Positions 7,934-16,433 are shown, counted from the first letter of the stretch. The stretch: DNA of 29,446 nt from Deltaproteobacteria bacterium (GCA_030698575.1 JAUYMQ010000294.1:1-29446); one strand, 5' to 3'. The notes: generated from the sequence alone by a model not told the origin. Made by a program: numbers and translations.

Positions 7934-8419
7934 TCACATCTCCCCGTTGGTGAGCACGATTTCGTCGATGCGATTCAGGAAGCTCTTCACGCGACGTGCG
8001 TTCGCACCGAAGTCACCCTTGCCCACACGCGACCGGCTCTCCATGTCGAGGAGCGTTCCGCCGCCCGGCGCGGGGTGGATCCGGATGACCACGTCGTCGA
8101 CGAACTTGAAGATGCGCGACCGGGCTTCGACCTTGAGAATCCCTTCGTCCAGATTCGTATCGACGATCTTCCAGCCCCGGCGTTTCTCGGCCAGCGTCTT
8201 TGCGTAATCGAAGATTTTCTTCGGGCCGCCCGCATAGAGGCGCGTGCGGAGACCCGGGTTGCCTGCGTCCGGCGTGGTGCAAACCCGGTTGCGAAAAAGC
8301 CCATTCACGATGTTCGTCGACATGCCCGGCTCCTCCTGGGCCAGCGCCTCGGCCCCGGGAGCCGCCGCGCAGAGCAGCCAGAGGGCTCCCGCAGCGGCGA
8401 AGATTCTCTTTCGTTTCAT
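7934..8419 (-). CDS. Secreted DUF1499 protein
   Basis: The 161-residue protein starts MKRKRIFAAAGALW with a Sec signal peptide likely cleaved near EALAQ (about residue 27). The mature domain has the DUF1499 pattern: NRVCTTPDAGNPGLRTRLYA, WKIVDTN, VEARSRIFKFVDDVVIRI, and MESRSRVGKGDFGANARR near the end. Family function is unknown; in many bacteria it is periplasmic or membrane-attached. ATG 8419 overlaps the stop of the upstream hydrolase by one base (TGATG), with GAGGGGG upstream, so the two are coupled. The lone Cys of the VCTTP motif is typical of the family. Confidence 0.85.
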   Translation of the reverse strand: MKRKRIFAAAGALWLLCAAAPGAEALAQEEPGMSTNIVNGLFRNRVCTTPDAGNPGLRTRLYAGGPKKIFDYAKTLAEKRRGWKIVDTNLDEGILKVEARSRIFKFVDDVVIRIHPAPGGGTLLDMESRSRVGKGDFGANARRVKSFLNRIDEIVLTNGEM

Positions 8420-9282
8420 CACGCAGCCCCCTCGACGCGCGCGGGCTGTCCGGTGCCCACCGCGTCGCCCAGAAAGTCCAGGGCCTCCCTGAAGGCGTCG
8501 GCCGGCAATCTGGAATGCGGCGCGTCGTACCAGATGATCCGCTTGGGCTCCTTCGCCGCGGCGAAGAGATCTTCCGCGCATTTCCGCGGAATTCGCTCGT
8601 CGCGCTCGGCGTTGATCATGAGAAGCGGCCGCGGCGAGATGAGCCCCACGTGGTGAACCGGATCGATGATCTCGGAGATGGCTTCAACCCGCCGCCGCGC
8701 CTCGTCGTGCGGCGCGGGCGGGTAAAGCTGCAGGAAGTTCCCACCCCCCACGAACAGGACGGCCGCCAGCACCCGGGGATCGCGGGCGCAGAAAACCGAA
8801 CCAAGGATGGCGCCCTGGCTGAAGCCCGCGAATCCCACGCGGCCGCCGTCGAGTTCGCCGCGGGACCGCACGTAGTCGACCGCCCGCATGCAATCGAGCG
8901 CTGTCTGGATGCTCGCGTTGCGGTTCGTGTAGCTGGTGAAGTTGTGGACGCTGAGGCTCCGGTCTTCACGGGCGCGATCGCCATGGTACTGCGAGTCGAG
9001 GGAGATGGTCGCCACGCCCCGTTCGATGAGCATCCGGGAGATCGACCGAAGGTAGGGCGCGTCTTTGTGATGGGTGACGCCGTGCAGCAGGACGACGACC
9101 GGCGCAGCCTCCACGCCCATGGGCATGGTCAGGATGGCGGGCACCCGGTGTTCGTGCATCGCGGTGAACTCGACGCGAAGGCGCACGCGCAGATCATCCT
9201 CGAGAAGGACCTGCTCCGTTGCGTCGAGCGGGAGCTTGGGATCGTGCCTGTAGAATTCGGCTCGCCAGTCCATGGGGGGCAT
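8419..9282 (-). CDS. Alpha/beta hydrolase (esterase/dienelactone hydrolase-like)
   Basis: The 287-residue enzyme has the oxyanion-loop strand VVVLLHGVTHHK, nucleophile elbow GFSQGAIL (Ser), an acid Asp in MINAERDERIP, and catalytic His in YDAPHSRLP. The HGVTHHKDAPYLRSISRML segment and the inserted SLSVHNFTSYTNRN stretch resemble acetyl-xylan-esterase/dienelactone-hydrolase-like serine hydrolases. No signal peptide is visible, so it is likely cytoplasmic. ATG 9282 (MPPMDW) is given; ATG 9273 is an equal alternative because neither has a strong ribosome site. The frame is open as far as 9618, but that part overlaps lipA and looks non-coding. It leads the five-gene operon. Confidence 0.85.
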   Translation of the reverse strand: MPPMDWRAEFYRHDPKLPLDATEQVLLEDDLRVRLRVEFTAMHEHRVPAILTMPMGVEAAPVVVLLHGVTHHKDAPYLRSISRMLIERGVATISLDSQYHGDRAREDRSLSVHNFTSYTNRNASIQTALDCMRAVDYVRSRGELDGGRVGFAGFSQGAILGSVFCARDPRVLAAVLFVGGGNFLQLYPPAPHDEARRRVEAISEIIDPVHHVGLISPRPLLMINAERDERIPRKCAEDLFAAAKEPKRIIWYDAPHSRLPADAFREALDFLGDAVGTGQPARVEGAA

Positions 9283-9454
9283 TCCCAGCGAGAGTTCACT
9301 CGAAGGCCAGGGTGATCGGCCGCCCGCGCAAAAGCAGGCGGCGTCGGCGCAGGGGCAGACCATAGCACGCCCGCACAGCCCACGCACACCCGAGCCCGCA
9401 GACGCAACCCGCTGCGACCAGAGGGGAATCCCGGTCTTCAGGTACGAATGGCGT

Positions 9455-10381
9455 TCAGCGGGAATCGACGACGGTGAGCGGGATGGACGGAGGCGCGACG
9501 CCGGAGCGGCCGGGAACCTGCGAGACCTGCTGGTCGGCGTGATAACTCGAGCGCACGAGCGGGCCGCTCTCGACGTGGCTGTATCCCATGGCCAGGCCCT
9601 CGCGCGCGAGTGATGCAAACTCCTCGGGCGTCCAGAACCGCCGCACTGGGAGGTGCTCCTTCGAGGGCTGCAGGTACTGCCCGACGGTCAGGATGTCGAC
9701 GGCTGACGCGCGGATGTCGCGCATCGTCTGGAGCACCTCACCCTGCGACTCGCCGTGCCCCACCATGATGCCGGACTTGCTGAGGATGCCCGGAGCGTAC
9801 GCCTTGGCGCGCGCGAGAAGCCGGAGCGATCGCTCGTATTTCGCGCCGCGGCGCACCAGGTGGTAAAGGGAAGGCACAGTCTCGACGTTGTGATTCAGGA
9901 TGTCGGGGCGCGCGTCGAGGACGCGTTCGAGCGCGCGGTCATCCCCCATGAAATCGGGGATCAGCACCTCGACGCCGCATCCCGGATGGACTTCCCTCAG
10001 GATGCGAATCACCTCGTGGAAGTGATGAGCGCCACCGTCGGGCAGGTCGTCGCGATTCACGCTGGTGATCACGGCGTGCCTCAGCCCGAGCTTTCTTATC
10101 GATTCGGCCACTCGCCGCGGCTCGTCGGGATCGAGGAGGCGGGGCTTGCCCGTGGCGATGCCGCAGAAGCCGCACGCTCGCGTGCAGACGTCGCCCATGA
10201 GCAGGAAGGTGGCCGTTCGCCGCTCCCAGCAGTCGAAGATGTTCGGGCAACGGGCCTCCTCGCAGACGCTGTGCAGACCCTCTGCGCGCATGAGGCGCTT
10301 GAGATCGTGGTACTCGTCGGAGAAGCGCCCCTGCACCTTGATCCAGGGAGGGAACCGCCTGGTTTCGGACTTCGCGAGCAT
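9455..10381 (-). CDS. lipA: Lipoyl synthase
   Basis: The 308-residue radical-SAM enzyme inserts two sulfurs into octanoyl groups on lipoyl domains. Both [4Fe-4S] sites are present: the auxiliary cluster motif [12 protein letters not shown] (C40, C45, C51) and the SAM cluster CTRACGFC (C66, C70, C73). The RSSYHA motif, with the Ser ligand of the auxiliary cluster, is at about 277-282. ATG 10381 (MLAKSE) is the better start: GGAGG lies exactly 6 nt upstream, whereas it directly abuts the alternative ATG at 10387. No octanoyltransferase (lipB) or lipoylated-enzyme gene is adjacent. 9283-9454 upstream of the next gene holds nothing else I can support. Confidence 0.97.
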   Translation of the reverse strand: MLAKSETRRFPPWIKVQGRFSDEYHDLKRLMRAEGLHSVCEEARCPNIFDCWERRTATFLLMGDVCTRACGFCGIATGKPRLLDPDEPRRVAESIRKLGLRHAVITSVNRDDLPDGGAHHFHEVIRILREVHPGCGVEVLIPDFMGDDRALERVLDARPDILNHNVETVPSLYHLVRRGAKYERSLRLLARAKAYAPGILSKSGIMVGHGESQGEVLQTMRDIRASAVDILTVGQYLQPSKEHLPVRRFWTPEEFASLAREGLAMGYSHVESGPLVRSSYHADQQVSQVPGRSGVAPPSIPLTVVDSR

Positions 10382-10486
10382 GACCATCCTCCGACTTGCC
10401 TGGCGGCAGCGGGGCGCCGTCCGGTAGCGCGGTCAGCGCTTCGAAAAGTAAGGATAGAAGATGACCGCGGGGCTGCCAAGAGGCCG

Positions 10487-11296
10487 CTAGCGCACCCCGC
10501 GGGCCGCGATCGCCGCGCGCCCGCGCTCGGGGTAGTCGGTCACGAAGCCGTCGACGCCGAGGGCAAGCAGGCGCGCCATGTCGGATAGTTCGTTGACGGT
10601 CCAGACGTGCACCTCGACGCCGCAGGCGTGGGCGCCCTTCACGAACGCTTCGGTCACAACTTCGACCTCGTTCCAGCGCTCCGGCACCTGCAGCGCAACG
10701 CCGGGCGCGCGGTAGTCGGCGAGCGTCCCGGTCGTGAGCGCCTCCATGAACGCCAGCGCGTCGCCCGTCGAATAGCCCGTCGCGCCCCGCCATCCCGACT
10801 GCCGGATAGCCTGCATCACCTCCGGCTTTTCGGCCGCGAGATTGACCGTCTCCTCGCACCCCTTTTCCTTCAGGAGCCGCACGACGAGATCGACGATCGA
10901 TGGCTCGGCCTGCTTGACCTCGATGTTGAGCGGTGTGCCGGGAAACGTTTCGACGACCTCGAGCAGTGACGGCATACGGATGCCCTGGCCGCGAAAGGGA
11001 AAGTGCTCGCCGTCGGGCGACCAGTGATAGCCTGCGTCAAGCTTGGCGATCTCGGAGTGCATGAGGCGGCGTACGGCGCCAGCGCCGTTCGTGGTGCGAT
11101 CGACGGTATCGTCGTGACAGACGACGACGGTTCCGTCGCGCGTCGCGTGAACGTCCATTTCGAGAATGTCGGCGCCGAGCTCCAGCGCCTTCCGGAACGA
11201 AGGGAGGGTGTTCTCGGGCGCATGGCCCTTGGCCCCCCGGTGCCCGAGAATGCGCGGCCGGGGGCCGTCGAGGAAGCGGGGCCTGGGGCTGTTCAC
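10487..11296 (-). CDS. Glycerophosphodiester phosphodiesterase
   Basis: The 269-residue enzyme hydrolyses glycerophosphodiesters to sn-glycerol 3-phosphate and an alcohol. The TIM-barrel motifs are complete: ILGHRGAKGHAPENTLPSF (catalytic His and metal-binding Glu), LEMDVHATRDG, VVCHDDTVDRTTNG (second catalytic His), NIEVKQ, and the C-terminal VHVWTVNE and GVDGFVTDYPE. No signal peptide is seen, so it is probably cytoplasmic. GTG 11296 is preferred because GGAG lies 8 nt upstream; an ATG at 11359 lacks a ribosome site and adds 21 residues without family character. It is divergent from the gene at 11406, and 105 bp upstream of lipA on the same strand. Confidence 0.92.
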   Translation of the reverse strand: MNSPRPRFLDGPRPRILGHRGAKGHAPENTLPSFRKALELGADILEMDVHATRDGTVVVCHDDTVDRTTNGAGAVRRLMHSEIAKLDAGYHWSPDGEHFPFRGQGIRMPSLLEVVETFPGTPLNIEVKQAEPSIVDLVVRLLKEKGCEETVNLAAEKPEVMQAIRQSGWRGATGYSTGDALAFMEALTTGTLADYRAPGVALQVPERWNEVEVVTEAFVKGAHACGVEVHVWTVNELSDMARLLALGVDGFVTDYPERGRAAIAARGVR

Positions 11297-11405
11297 GAAC
11301 GTAACTCCGTCGGGTGTGAGGTCCGGGCCAGCATACTCCAGGGCGCCAGAGTTGACCATGCGAGGCGCGGGGCGTTAAGCTGCGCCAAACCAAAAGGGGA
11401 CCTCC

Positions 11406-12353
11406 ATGCGATACGTCCGGAAGATTGCTCTTGCGCTCGCCCTCGCCGTCGCGGCCGCCGCGCCCTTGACCCTCCCCGCATCCGCGCAGGAGACGCGGGA
11501 GTGGCGCCAGCCGAACGCCGATCTCTCGCTTACCATTCTCGACACCGGGCGCATCGCCATGCCCGACAGCTACGGCTACAAAGGAGGCCCCGATACGAAG
11601 CAGGACTGGCCGATCCTCGCTTTTCTGGTGCAGCACCCGAACGGGACTGTCCTGATCGACGCCGGGTGTAACCCGGCCTTCGCGACTGGAAAAGCGAAGG
11701 AATACGTTGGTTTCATCTATCCCCTCGCGAAACTGATCTTCGATCTTCCGCAGATGACGCCTGGGCAGGACGTCGGCTCGCAGCTCGGCGCGCTCGGGAT
11801 CGATCCCGCCTCGATCAACGCGGTGATCGCCACGCACGGCCACATCGATCACATCGGCGGCGTGGCGTCGCTGCCGGCCTCGGTGCCGGTATACATGGGG
11901 GAGGGCGAAGTTCCGGAGTTCAGCCGGTGGAACGCGGATCTGAACGGGTTCCACAAGCTGGACATCGAGACCGGAAACGACTTCCGGACGGTGCCCTGGG
12001 AGGCCGAGGGACTCTTCGGCTTCGGGCGCACCTGGGACTACTTCGGCGACGGCTCGATGGTGCTCATCGAGGCGCCGGGACACACGCCGGGCTCACTCAT
12101 GGTACTCCTGAACCTCGAGAGCCAGCCCATCCTGCTCACCGGTGACGCCGTCTATTTCAAGCAGAACTACGAGATCCCGGCGCCCAAGGGGAATCTCTTC
12201 CTCCACAAGGCCGACTCGGACTCCACCAAAGCGATGCAGGTAATCGAACGCGTTCGCGCCATCAGCCAGGAGCATCCCGACGTCCTCTTGCTCCTGAGCC
12301 ACGACGTCGCCCAGTTCCCCTCTCTCAAGATCGCGCCGGAAGTCTACCGGTAG
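11406..12353 (+). CDS. Secreted metallo-beta-lactamase-fold hydrolase (N-acyl-homoserine lactonase-like)
   Basis: The 315-residue protein has a Sec signal peptide (MRYVRKIALALALAV..., likely cut at ASA-Q, residue 27) and a full di-metal MBL site: HGHIDH (H144, H146, D148, H149), GHTPGS, LLTGDAVY (bridging Asp), and the late LLSHD His. VLIDAGCNP before the HxHxDH motif and overall layout are like N-acyl-homoserine lactonases (AiiA/AttM type), which quench quorum signals. The same architecture also covers other lactonases, so the substrate is open. Periplasmic location is predicted, unusual for classic AHL lactonases. Upstream, 11297-11405 is a divergent promoter region. An AGGGGA ribosome site precedes ATG 11406. 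Confidence 0.85.
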   Translation: MRYVRKIALALALAVAAAAPLTLPASAQETREWRQPNADLSLTILDTGRIAMPDSYGYKGGPDTKQDWPILAFLVQHPNGTVLIDAGCNPAFATGKAKEYVGFIYPLAKLIFDLPQMTPGQDVGSQLGALGIDPASINAVIATHGHIDHIGGVASLPASVPVYMGEGEVPEFSRWNADLNGFHKLDIETGNDFRTVPWEAEGLFGFGRTWDYFGDGSMVLIEAPGHTPGSLMVLLNLESQPILLTGDAVYFKQNYEIPAPKGNLFLHKADSDSTKAMQVIERVRAISQEHPDVLLLLSHDVAQFPSLKIAPEVYR

Positions 12354-12425
12354 AGCGGCCCGGACAACCCGTTGCCGACAACGCGAGTCTCGAGCGGACC
12401 GATTGCGCATCGTAGCGGGAGATGA

Positions 12426-13082
12426 ATGAGAACGCTGTCCCATGCCGAGGCCAGGAAGATCTACGATCGCATCGGGGCGATGCAGGACACGCAGGCGTTC
12501 TACGAGGATCGGGCCACCAGCGAACTGGTGCGCCTGGCGGAAATCGAAAAGGCGACGCGCGTCTTCGAATTCGGATGCGGCACGGGCCGGTTCGCCGCGC
12601 GCCTGCTCTCGCGGCATCTCCCCCCCTCGGCGACCTACAAGGGGGTCGATCTGAGCCCGACCATGATCAATCTGGCGAGCAAGAAGCTCGCCTCCTTCGC
12701 ACCCCGTGGCGAGGTCGTGCTCAGCGAGGGTGATCTTCCCGCGGGCGAACCGGCCGGGTCATACGATCGTTTTCTCTCCAACTTCGTGTTCGATCTGCTT
12801 TCCGAGGGAGAAATCAGGAGAGTCATCGACGAGGCGCATCGGATGCTCAGGCCCGGCGGCCTCCTGTGCCTTTCGAGCCTGTCGACCGGCGCAACGCCGT
12901 TCTCACGCGCCGTTGCCCGCCTCTGGACCCGGGTCCACGGCTGGCGCCCCGCGCTGCTCGGGGGCTGCCGGCCCATTGCGCTTGCCGGCTTCTTGCAGGA
13001 AGATCGCTGGCGGCTGCGTGAGCGAGTGCAGCTGGCGCCCTTCGGCCTTCCGTCGGAAGTGATCATCGGGGAACGCTGTTGA
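12426..13082 (+). CDS. Class I SAM-dependent methyltransferase
   Basis: The 218-residue protein has motif I VFEFGCGTGRFAARL (about 46-60), acidic-loop VDLSPTMINLA, and the post-strand 4 region RFLSNFVFDLLSE, followed by EAHRMLRPGGLLCL. This fits Rossmann-fold methyltransferases of the UbiE/type-11 kind. Substrate unknown; cytoplasmic. ATG 12426 has GGGAG 4 nt upstream; a second ATG at 12422 is out of frame. The C-terminal region (WRPALLGGCRPIALAGFL) is hydrophobic and may bind a lipidic acceptor, which is inference. It lies 72 bp after the MBL gene and could be co-transcribed with it. Confidence 0.88.
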   Translation: MRTLSHAEARKIYDRIGAMQDTQAFYEDRATSELVRLAEIEKATRVFEFGCGTGRFAARLLSRHLPPSATYKGVDLSPTMINLASKKLASFAPRGEVVLSEGDLPAGEPAGSYDRFLSNFVFDLLSEGEIRRVIDEAHRMLRPGGLLCLSSLSTGATPFSRAVARLWTRVHGWRPALLGGCRPIALAGFLQEDRWRLRERVQLAPFGLPSEVIIGERC

Positions 13083-13184
13083 CCCTCAGCATGCAAAAAC
13101 GCGGCCGAAGGCCTGCCACGATTCCACGGTTATGCACCAGAATCGAGCCACTGCACTCACCTCTATCGCCGGAGCAGCAGTAAC

Positions 13185-13538
13185 ATGCAGTTCACCCAAA
13201 TCATTTCTGTGGCCGGATACGCCATCGAGGCGGCTGGCGTGGTCGCCGTCGTCATCGGGTCGTGCGTCTCCTCGGTCGCGTTCGTTCGCACGTTTCGACA
13301 ACTGCCGGAAGGCGTCGCCTACAAGACCTACCGTCGAAAGCTGGGACGATCCATCATTCTCGGCCTCGAGTTCTTGATTGCTGGTGATATCATACGAACC
13401 GTTGTCGTTGCCGACACATTGGAGAACGTTGCCGTGCTCGGCTTGATCATCCTGATTCGCACTTTCCTGAGCGTGACACTCCATCTTGAAGTCGAAGGAC
13501 GATGGCCCTGGCAGACAGAGACGCGCGGCACAGTGTAG
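13185..13538 (+). CDS. DUF1622 family membrane protein
   Basis: The 117-residue protein has three hydrophobic segments (about 6-28 IISVAGYAIEAAGVVAVVIG, 52-70 and 78-100 LGLIILIRTFLSVTLHLEVE). The RRKLGRSIILGLEFLIAGDIIRTV stretch is the hallmark of DUF1622, small inner-membrane proteins of unknown function. GGAG about 10 nt upstream supports ATG 13185. The following 111 bp to the next gene (13539-13649) has no feature I can support. It could be a small channel or a subunit of a transporter, but nothing in the neighbourhood specifies this. Confidence 0.85.
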   Translation: MQFTQIISVAGYAIEAAGVVAVVIGSCVSSVAFVRTFRQLPEGVAYKTYRRKLGRSIILGLEFLIAGDIIRTVVVADTLENVAVLGLIILIRTFLSVTLHLEVEGRWPWQTETRGTV

Positions 13539-13649
13539 GGTCACGCCTCGCCCCTGCACGCGCGTTCCATCGGGCTGAAACCAAGCCGCGCGCGATGGGG
13601 GAGGCCAATCAGCCGGCCCTTTCTCGCCGCCTCATCGAACGAGATCTTC

Positions 13650-14060
13650 ATGCCTGCATCCTCCGAACAACCGCCCAAGAGGCCTGTGAAGGGCGCCGCG
13701 AGAAAGACCGCCAAGTCTGATCCGCCGGCGGAGAAACCATTTCTTCGCTTCTACCACTCAGAGGTCCTCCGCGTGAGAACGCTGGCGGTCCTCGCGCGTA
13801 TCGAGGAAGGCCAGGACAGCAGACAACACCGCGACGCCCTGTCCGAAGTCATCATGGAACTGAACGTCGCCGGCATGGAGTACTACTACCTGCGGCCGCT
13901 CGGTCTCGCAAATGTGAGCTCGCGCCTCGAGAGATCGGCGCGCTTCGGAATAGGAGGCGTCGTTCTGGTCATGACGCCCGTCATCCGAACCGTGATCAAG
14001 CGGATGAAAAGAGACGAGCTGCTTTCGGTTTGCCGTCACATGCGGGAGATCATGGAATGA
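13650..14060 (+). CDS. Small protein of unknown function
   Basis: The 136-residue protein has a Lys/Pro-rich disordered N-terminus (PPKRPVKGAARKTAK), then an amphipathic helical region FLRFYHSEVLRVRTLAVLARIEEG, and a later RFGIGGVVLVMTPVIRTVIKRMKRDE segment that looks like a short hydrophobic helix. No domain is recognised. Its last codons overlap the start of the PEP-mutase-like gene (ATGA at 14057), so translation is coupled. It is probably real because the GC pattern and frame persist across the whole length and the next gene's ribosome site (GGGAG) is embedded in its final codons. A GAGA-type ribosome site precedes ATG 13650. Confidence 0.65.
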   Translation: MPASSEQPPKRPVKGAARKTAKSDPPAEKPFLRFYHSEVLRVRTLAVLARIEEGQDSRQHRDALSEVIMELNVAGMEYYYLRPLGLANVSSRLERSARFGIGGVVLVMTPVIRTVIKRMKRDELLSVCRHMREIME

Positions 14061-14890
14061 CACGCTCGCTTCCGCATCAGGAAGAAAAGGCGCGCGCGTT
14101 CCGCGCACTGCACGAGCGTGACGGCGCATTCATCATCCCGAACCCCTGGGATGCCGGCACGGCGCTGCTCCTTGCGCGGCTCGGATTCGAGGCGCTGGCG
14201 ACGACCAGCGCCGGGTACGCCTTTTCCATCGGACAGAAGGACAACACCGTCGGGCGCGATCGCATGCTGGATCATGCCGCGCAGATCGTGGCTGCGACCG
14301 ATCTGCCGGTGAGCGCCGATCTGGAAAACGGCTTCGGCGACGCCCCGGAAACGGCCGCGGAGACCATTCGCATGGCCGCGGCGGCGGGACTCGTCGGCGG
14401 CTCGATTGAAGATTCGACGGGGAGGGCGGATGATCCGATCTACGAACGGGCGCTGGCCGCCGAGCGTGTGCGCGCCGCGGCCGAGGCCGCCCGTTCGCTC
14501 CCCTTCCCCTTCACGCTTACCGGCCGCGCCGAGAACTTCATCACGGGCCGGCCCGATCTCGCCGACACCATCGCCCGCCTGCAGGCATACCAAGAGGCCG
14601 GAGCGGATGTTCTCTACGCACCGGGCCTCACGCGTGAAGCCGACATCGCCGAGGTCGTGCGCTCGGTGGATCGGCCCGTGAACGTCGTGATGGGGCTCAG
14701 CGGGGTCCGCCTGAGCCTCGCGGCGCTCGCGAAGCTCGGCGTGAAGCGCGTCAGCGTAGGCAGCGCGCTCTCGCGCGCGGCGCTGGGCGCCTTTCTTCGG
14801 GCCGCGCGCGAAATGCGAGATCAGGGTACCTTCGGTTTCGCCGACGAAGCGGTGAGCTATCCCGAGATCAGCAAGCTGTTCGAACCCTGA
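14057..14890 (+). CDS. Isocitrate lyase/PEP-mutase superfamily enzyme
   Basis: The 277-residue TIM-barrel enzyme shows IIPNPWDAGTALLLARLGFEA at the N-terminus, LPVSADLENGFGD (metal-binding loop), GGSIEDSTG, and TGRAENFITGRPDL, the R-x-E signature of this branch. Isocitrate lyases have a catalytic KKCGH loop, which is absent, so a phosphonopyruvate mutase, carboxyPEP mutase, oxaloacetate decarboxylase or 2-methylisocitrate lyase-like activity is possible but not determined. Start ATG 14057 has GGGAG 8 nt upstream and overlaps the previous stop; an earlier ATG at 14030 lies inside the previous gene. It is cytoplasmic by composition. Confidence 0.88.
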   Translation: MTRSLPHQEEKARAFRALHERDGAFIIPNPWDAGTALLLARLGFEALATTSAGYAFSIGQKDNTVGRDRMLDHAAQIVAATDLPVSADLENGFGDAPETAAETIRMAAAAGLVGGSIEDSTGRADDPIYERALAAERVRAAAEAARSLPFPFTLTGRAENFITGRPDLADTIARLQAYQEAGADVLYAPGLTREADIAEVVRSVDRPVNVVMGLSGVRLSLAALAKLGVKRVSVGSALSRAALGAFLRAAREMRDQGTFGFADEAVSYPEISKLFEP

Positions 14891-14927
14891 TCCATCGGGC
14901 CGCGCAATGACATCCGGGAGATACCGC

Positions 14928-15431
14928 ATGAACTTTCTCACTGACATGCAGCTTTACTTTCGAGGCGAGAAGATCGAGAGCTTCTACATCCTGCTTGCCT
15001 CCGTCGTGCTCCTCGCCACGGCACTGATTCTCATCATCTCGGTGCGCCAGCCATTCACGCGAGGGCTCGGCGCCACGCTGCTGGGCGCGGCGCTGATCAG
15101 GCTCACGGTCGGTGGAACGGTGTACATGCGGACGGATTCGCAGGTCTCGAAACTCCAGTCGGTCTACGAAGCCGACCGACAGCACTTTGCCGAGGCCGAA
15201 GGGCCGCGCATGGACAAGGTCGTCGAGAGTTTCCGCCTCTACCGCATCATGTATGCCCTGTCGGCCCTCGCCGCGGTCGGCCTGCTCACGCTGACGGGCC
15301 GCCCGCTCTTGCACGGGATCGCCGTCGGGCTCTTCGTCTTCGCGGCCATGGGTTACACGATCGACCACTACGCAGAGGAGCGCGCATTGTGGTACACCGA
15401 GGTGGTCCACATGCAGTCAGCCGCCGACTAG
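14928..15431 (+). CDS. Four-helix membrane protein of unknown function
   Basis: The 167-residue protein begins MNFLTDMQLYFRGEKIESFY and has hydrophobic segments at about 18-40 (FYILLASVVLLATALILIIS), 45-65, 108-125 (IMYALSALAAVGLLTL) and 130-148 (LLHGIAVGLFVFAAMGYTID). A charged amphipathic loop between the second and third segments (YEADRQHFAEAEGPRMDK) carries the only His/Asp/Glu cluster. No family is recognised. ATG 14928 has GGGAG 7 nt upstream; the earlier ATG at 14907 lacks one. It sits 37 bp after the PEP-mutase-like gene and 15 bp before the anchored GST, so it belongs to the same transcript. Confidence 0.7.
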   Translation: MNFLTDMQLYFRGEKIESFYILLASVVLLATALILIISVRQPFTRGLGATLLGAALIRLTVGGTVYMRTDSQVSKLQSVYEADRQHFAEAEGPRMDKVVESFRLYRIMYALSALAAVGLLTLTGRPLLHGIAVGLFVFAAMGYTIDHYAEERALWYTEVVHMQSAAD

Positions 15432-15446
15432 AGAGGTAAGCTCATC

Positions 15447-16433
15447 GTGCGAATCAACCGTTTCACCATCAACGCGCTATTTGTGCTTCTCCTCCCCGTC
15501 GTGGTCGCCGTCTTCGGGCTGGGAGTCTTCTCGGCCGTCGCCCTGGTGGTGCTCGGCCTCCTCTGGCGGTGGTCGCTCACGCTGTCTGCGCTTACATCGC
15601 CGCCGAGCGGACCCGAGGTCAGGCTCGAGACCATCTCCGCCAGCCACTACGTCGAGAAGGCCCGGTGGTGCCTCGATCGGCTGGGCGTGCCTTACGTGGA
15701 GGATCACAACGCGGGCACGCTGGGTGTTTTCTTTCTCGGACGGACCGTTCCTCGGCTCCACGTCCGGACGGGCGCCGTCATGTCTTCCATCGGGAATTCC
15801 TCCGACATCCTGCGCTATCTCTGGGGGAGGTACGGCGTGGAGTACGGCGAGCGGGCTGCGTTCCTCGAGCCCACGAAGGAAGCGCTCGATCTCGAGCGGC
15901 AGTTCGACGAGTACGGCCGGGACATGCAGCGATGGATCTACTGGCACATCCTCCCCGACAAGCGATTCACGCTTCACGCATGGGGCGCCAACGATCCGAC
16001 ACTCCCGGCCTGGCAGCGGTCGCTGGTCAAGCTCCTCTATCCGATCCTCCGAACGATGATTACCAAAGCCTTCAGACTGAGCCCGCAGGCAAAGCAAAAG
16101 GCTGTGGAGAATATCGACCGTGTGATCGCCAGCGTGGACGAGCGGCTGGCCGACGGCCGAAAGACGCTCCTGGGCGGCGACTCGTTGAGCTTTGTCGACA
16201 TCACCTTCGCCGCGCTTTCGGGGCACTGGACCTATCCGGAGGGCTACGGGCGCGGCAAGGTCGAAGCCGTCATTCTTACAGCGGAGCATCTGCCGCCTGA
16301 AATGGCGCGTGAGATGGCTGCCTGGCGCGAGAAGTATCCCCGCGTCGCGGCGTTCATCGAGCGCGTGTACCGCGACGAGCGCGATCCCCAGGGCTCCGCG
16401 GGCGCGCCCTCCCCGGCCGGCGCCGCGACCTGA
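15447..16433 (+). CDS. Membrane-anchored glutathione S-transferase-like protein
   Basis: The 328-residue protein has an N-terminal hydrophobic hairpin (about residues 10-45, LFVLLLPVVVAVFGLGVFSA and VALVVLGLLWRWSLTL) followed by a GST-like fold: LETISASHYVEKARWCLDRL (thioredoxin-fold start), VPRLHVRTGAV as the cis-Pro loop, GNSSDILRYLWGRYG, and a helical C-domain ending near LLGGDSLSFVDITFAALSG. This is longer than a usual ~210-residue cytosolic GST because of the membrane segment. The GTG start at 15447 is inside the purine-rich gagaggtaag context. Cys70-like Cys in KARWCLD is not the usual active residue, so activity is uncertain. It is followed by a 122 bp gap and another GST. Confidence 0.82.
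   Translation: MRINRFTINALFVLLLPVVVAVFGLGVFSAVALVVLGLLWRWSLTLSALTSPPSGPEVRLETISASHYVEKARWCLDRLGVPYVEDHNAGTLGVFFLGRTVPRLHVRTGAVMSSIGNSSDILRYLWGRYGVEYGERAAFLEPTKEALDLERQFDEYGRDMQRWIYWHILPDKRFTLHAWGANDPTLPAWQRSLVKLLYPILRTMITKAFRLSPQAKQKAVENIDRVIASVDERLADGRKTLLGGDSLSFVDITFAALSGHWTYPEGYGRGKVEAVILTAEHLPPEMAREMAAWREKYPRVAAFIERVYRDERDPQGSAGAPSPAGAAT

Noticed and set aside
7217-8656. 479-codon plus-strand frame over the HAD/DUF1499 genes
   Set aside because: Antisense to recognised families; no motif or ribosome site.
9283-9618. N-terminal extension of the alpha/beta hydrolase
   Set aside because: Overlaps lipA, no family similarity, ordinary Arg/Pro/Ser GC-rich composition.
2127-12353. AI-2E transporter plus MBL lactonase as a quorum-sensing system
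   Set aside because: Family names only; no synthase or receptor gene is present, the two are 8 kb apart and on different transcripts.
14057-14890. Naming the PEP-mutase-like gene isocitrate lyase
   Set aside because: The KKCGH catalytic loop of isocitrate lyase is absent.
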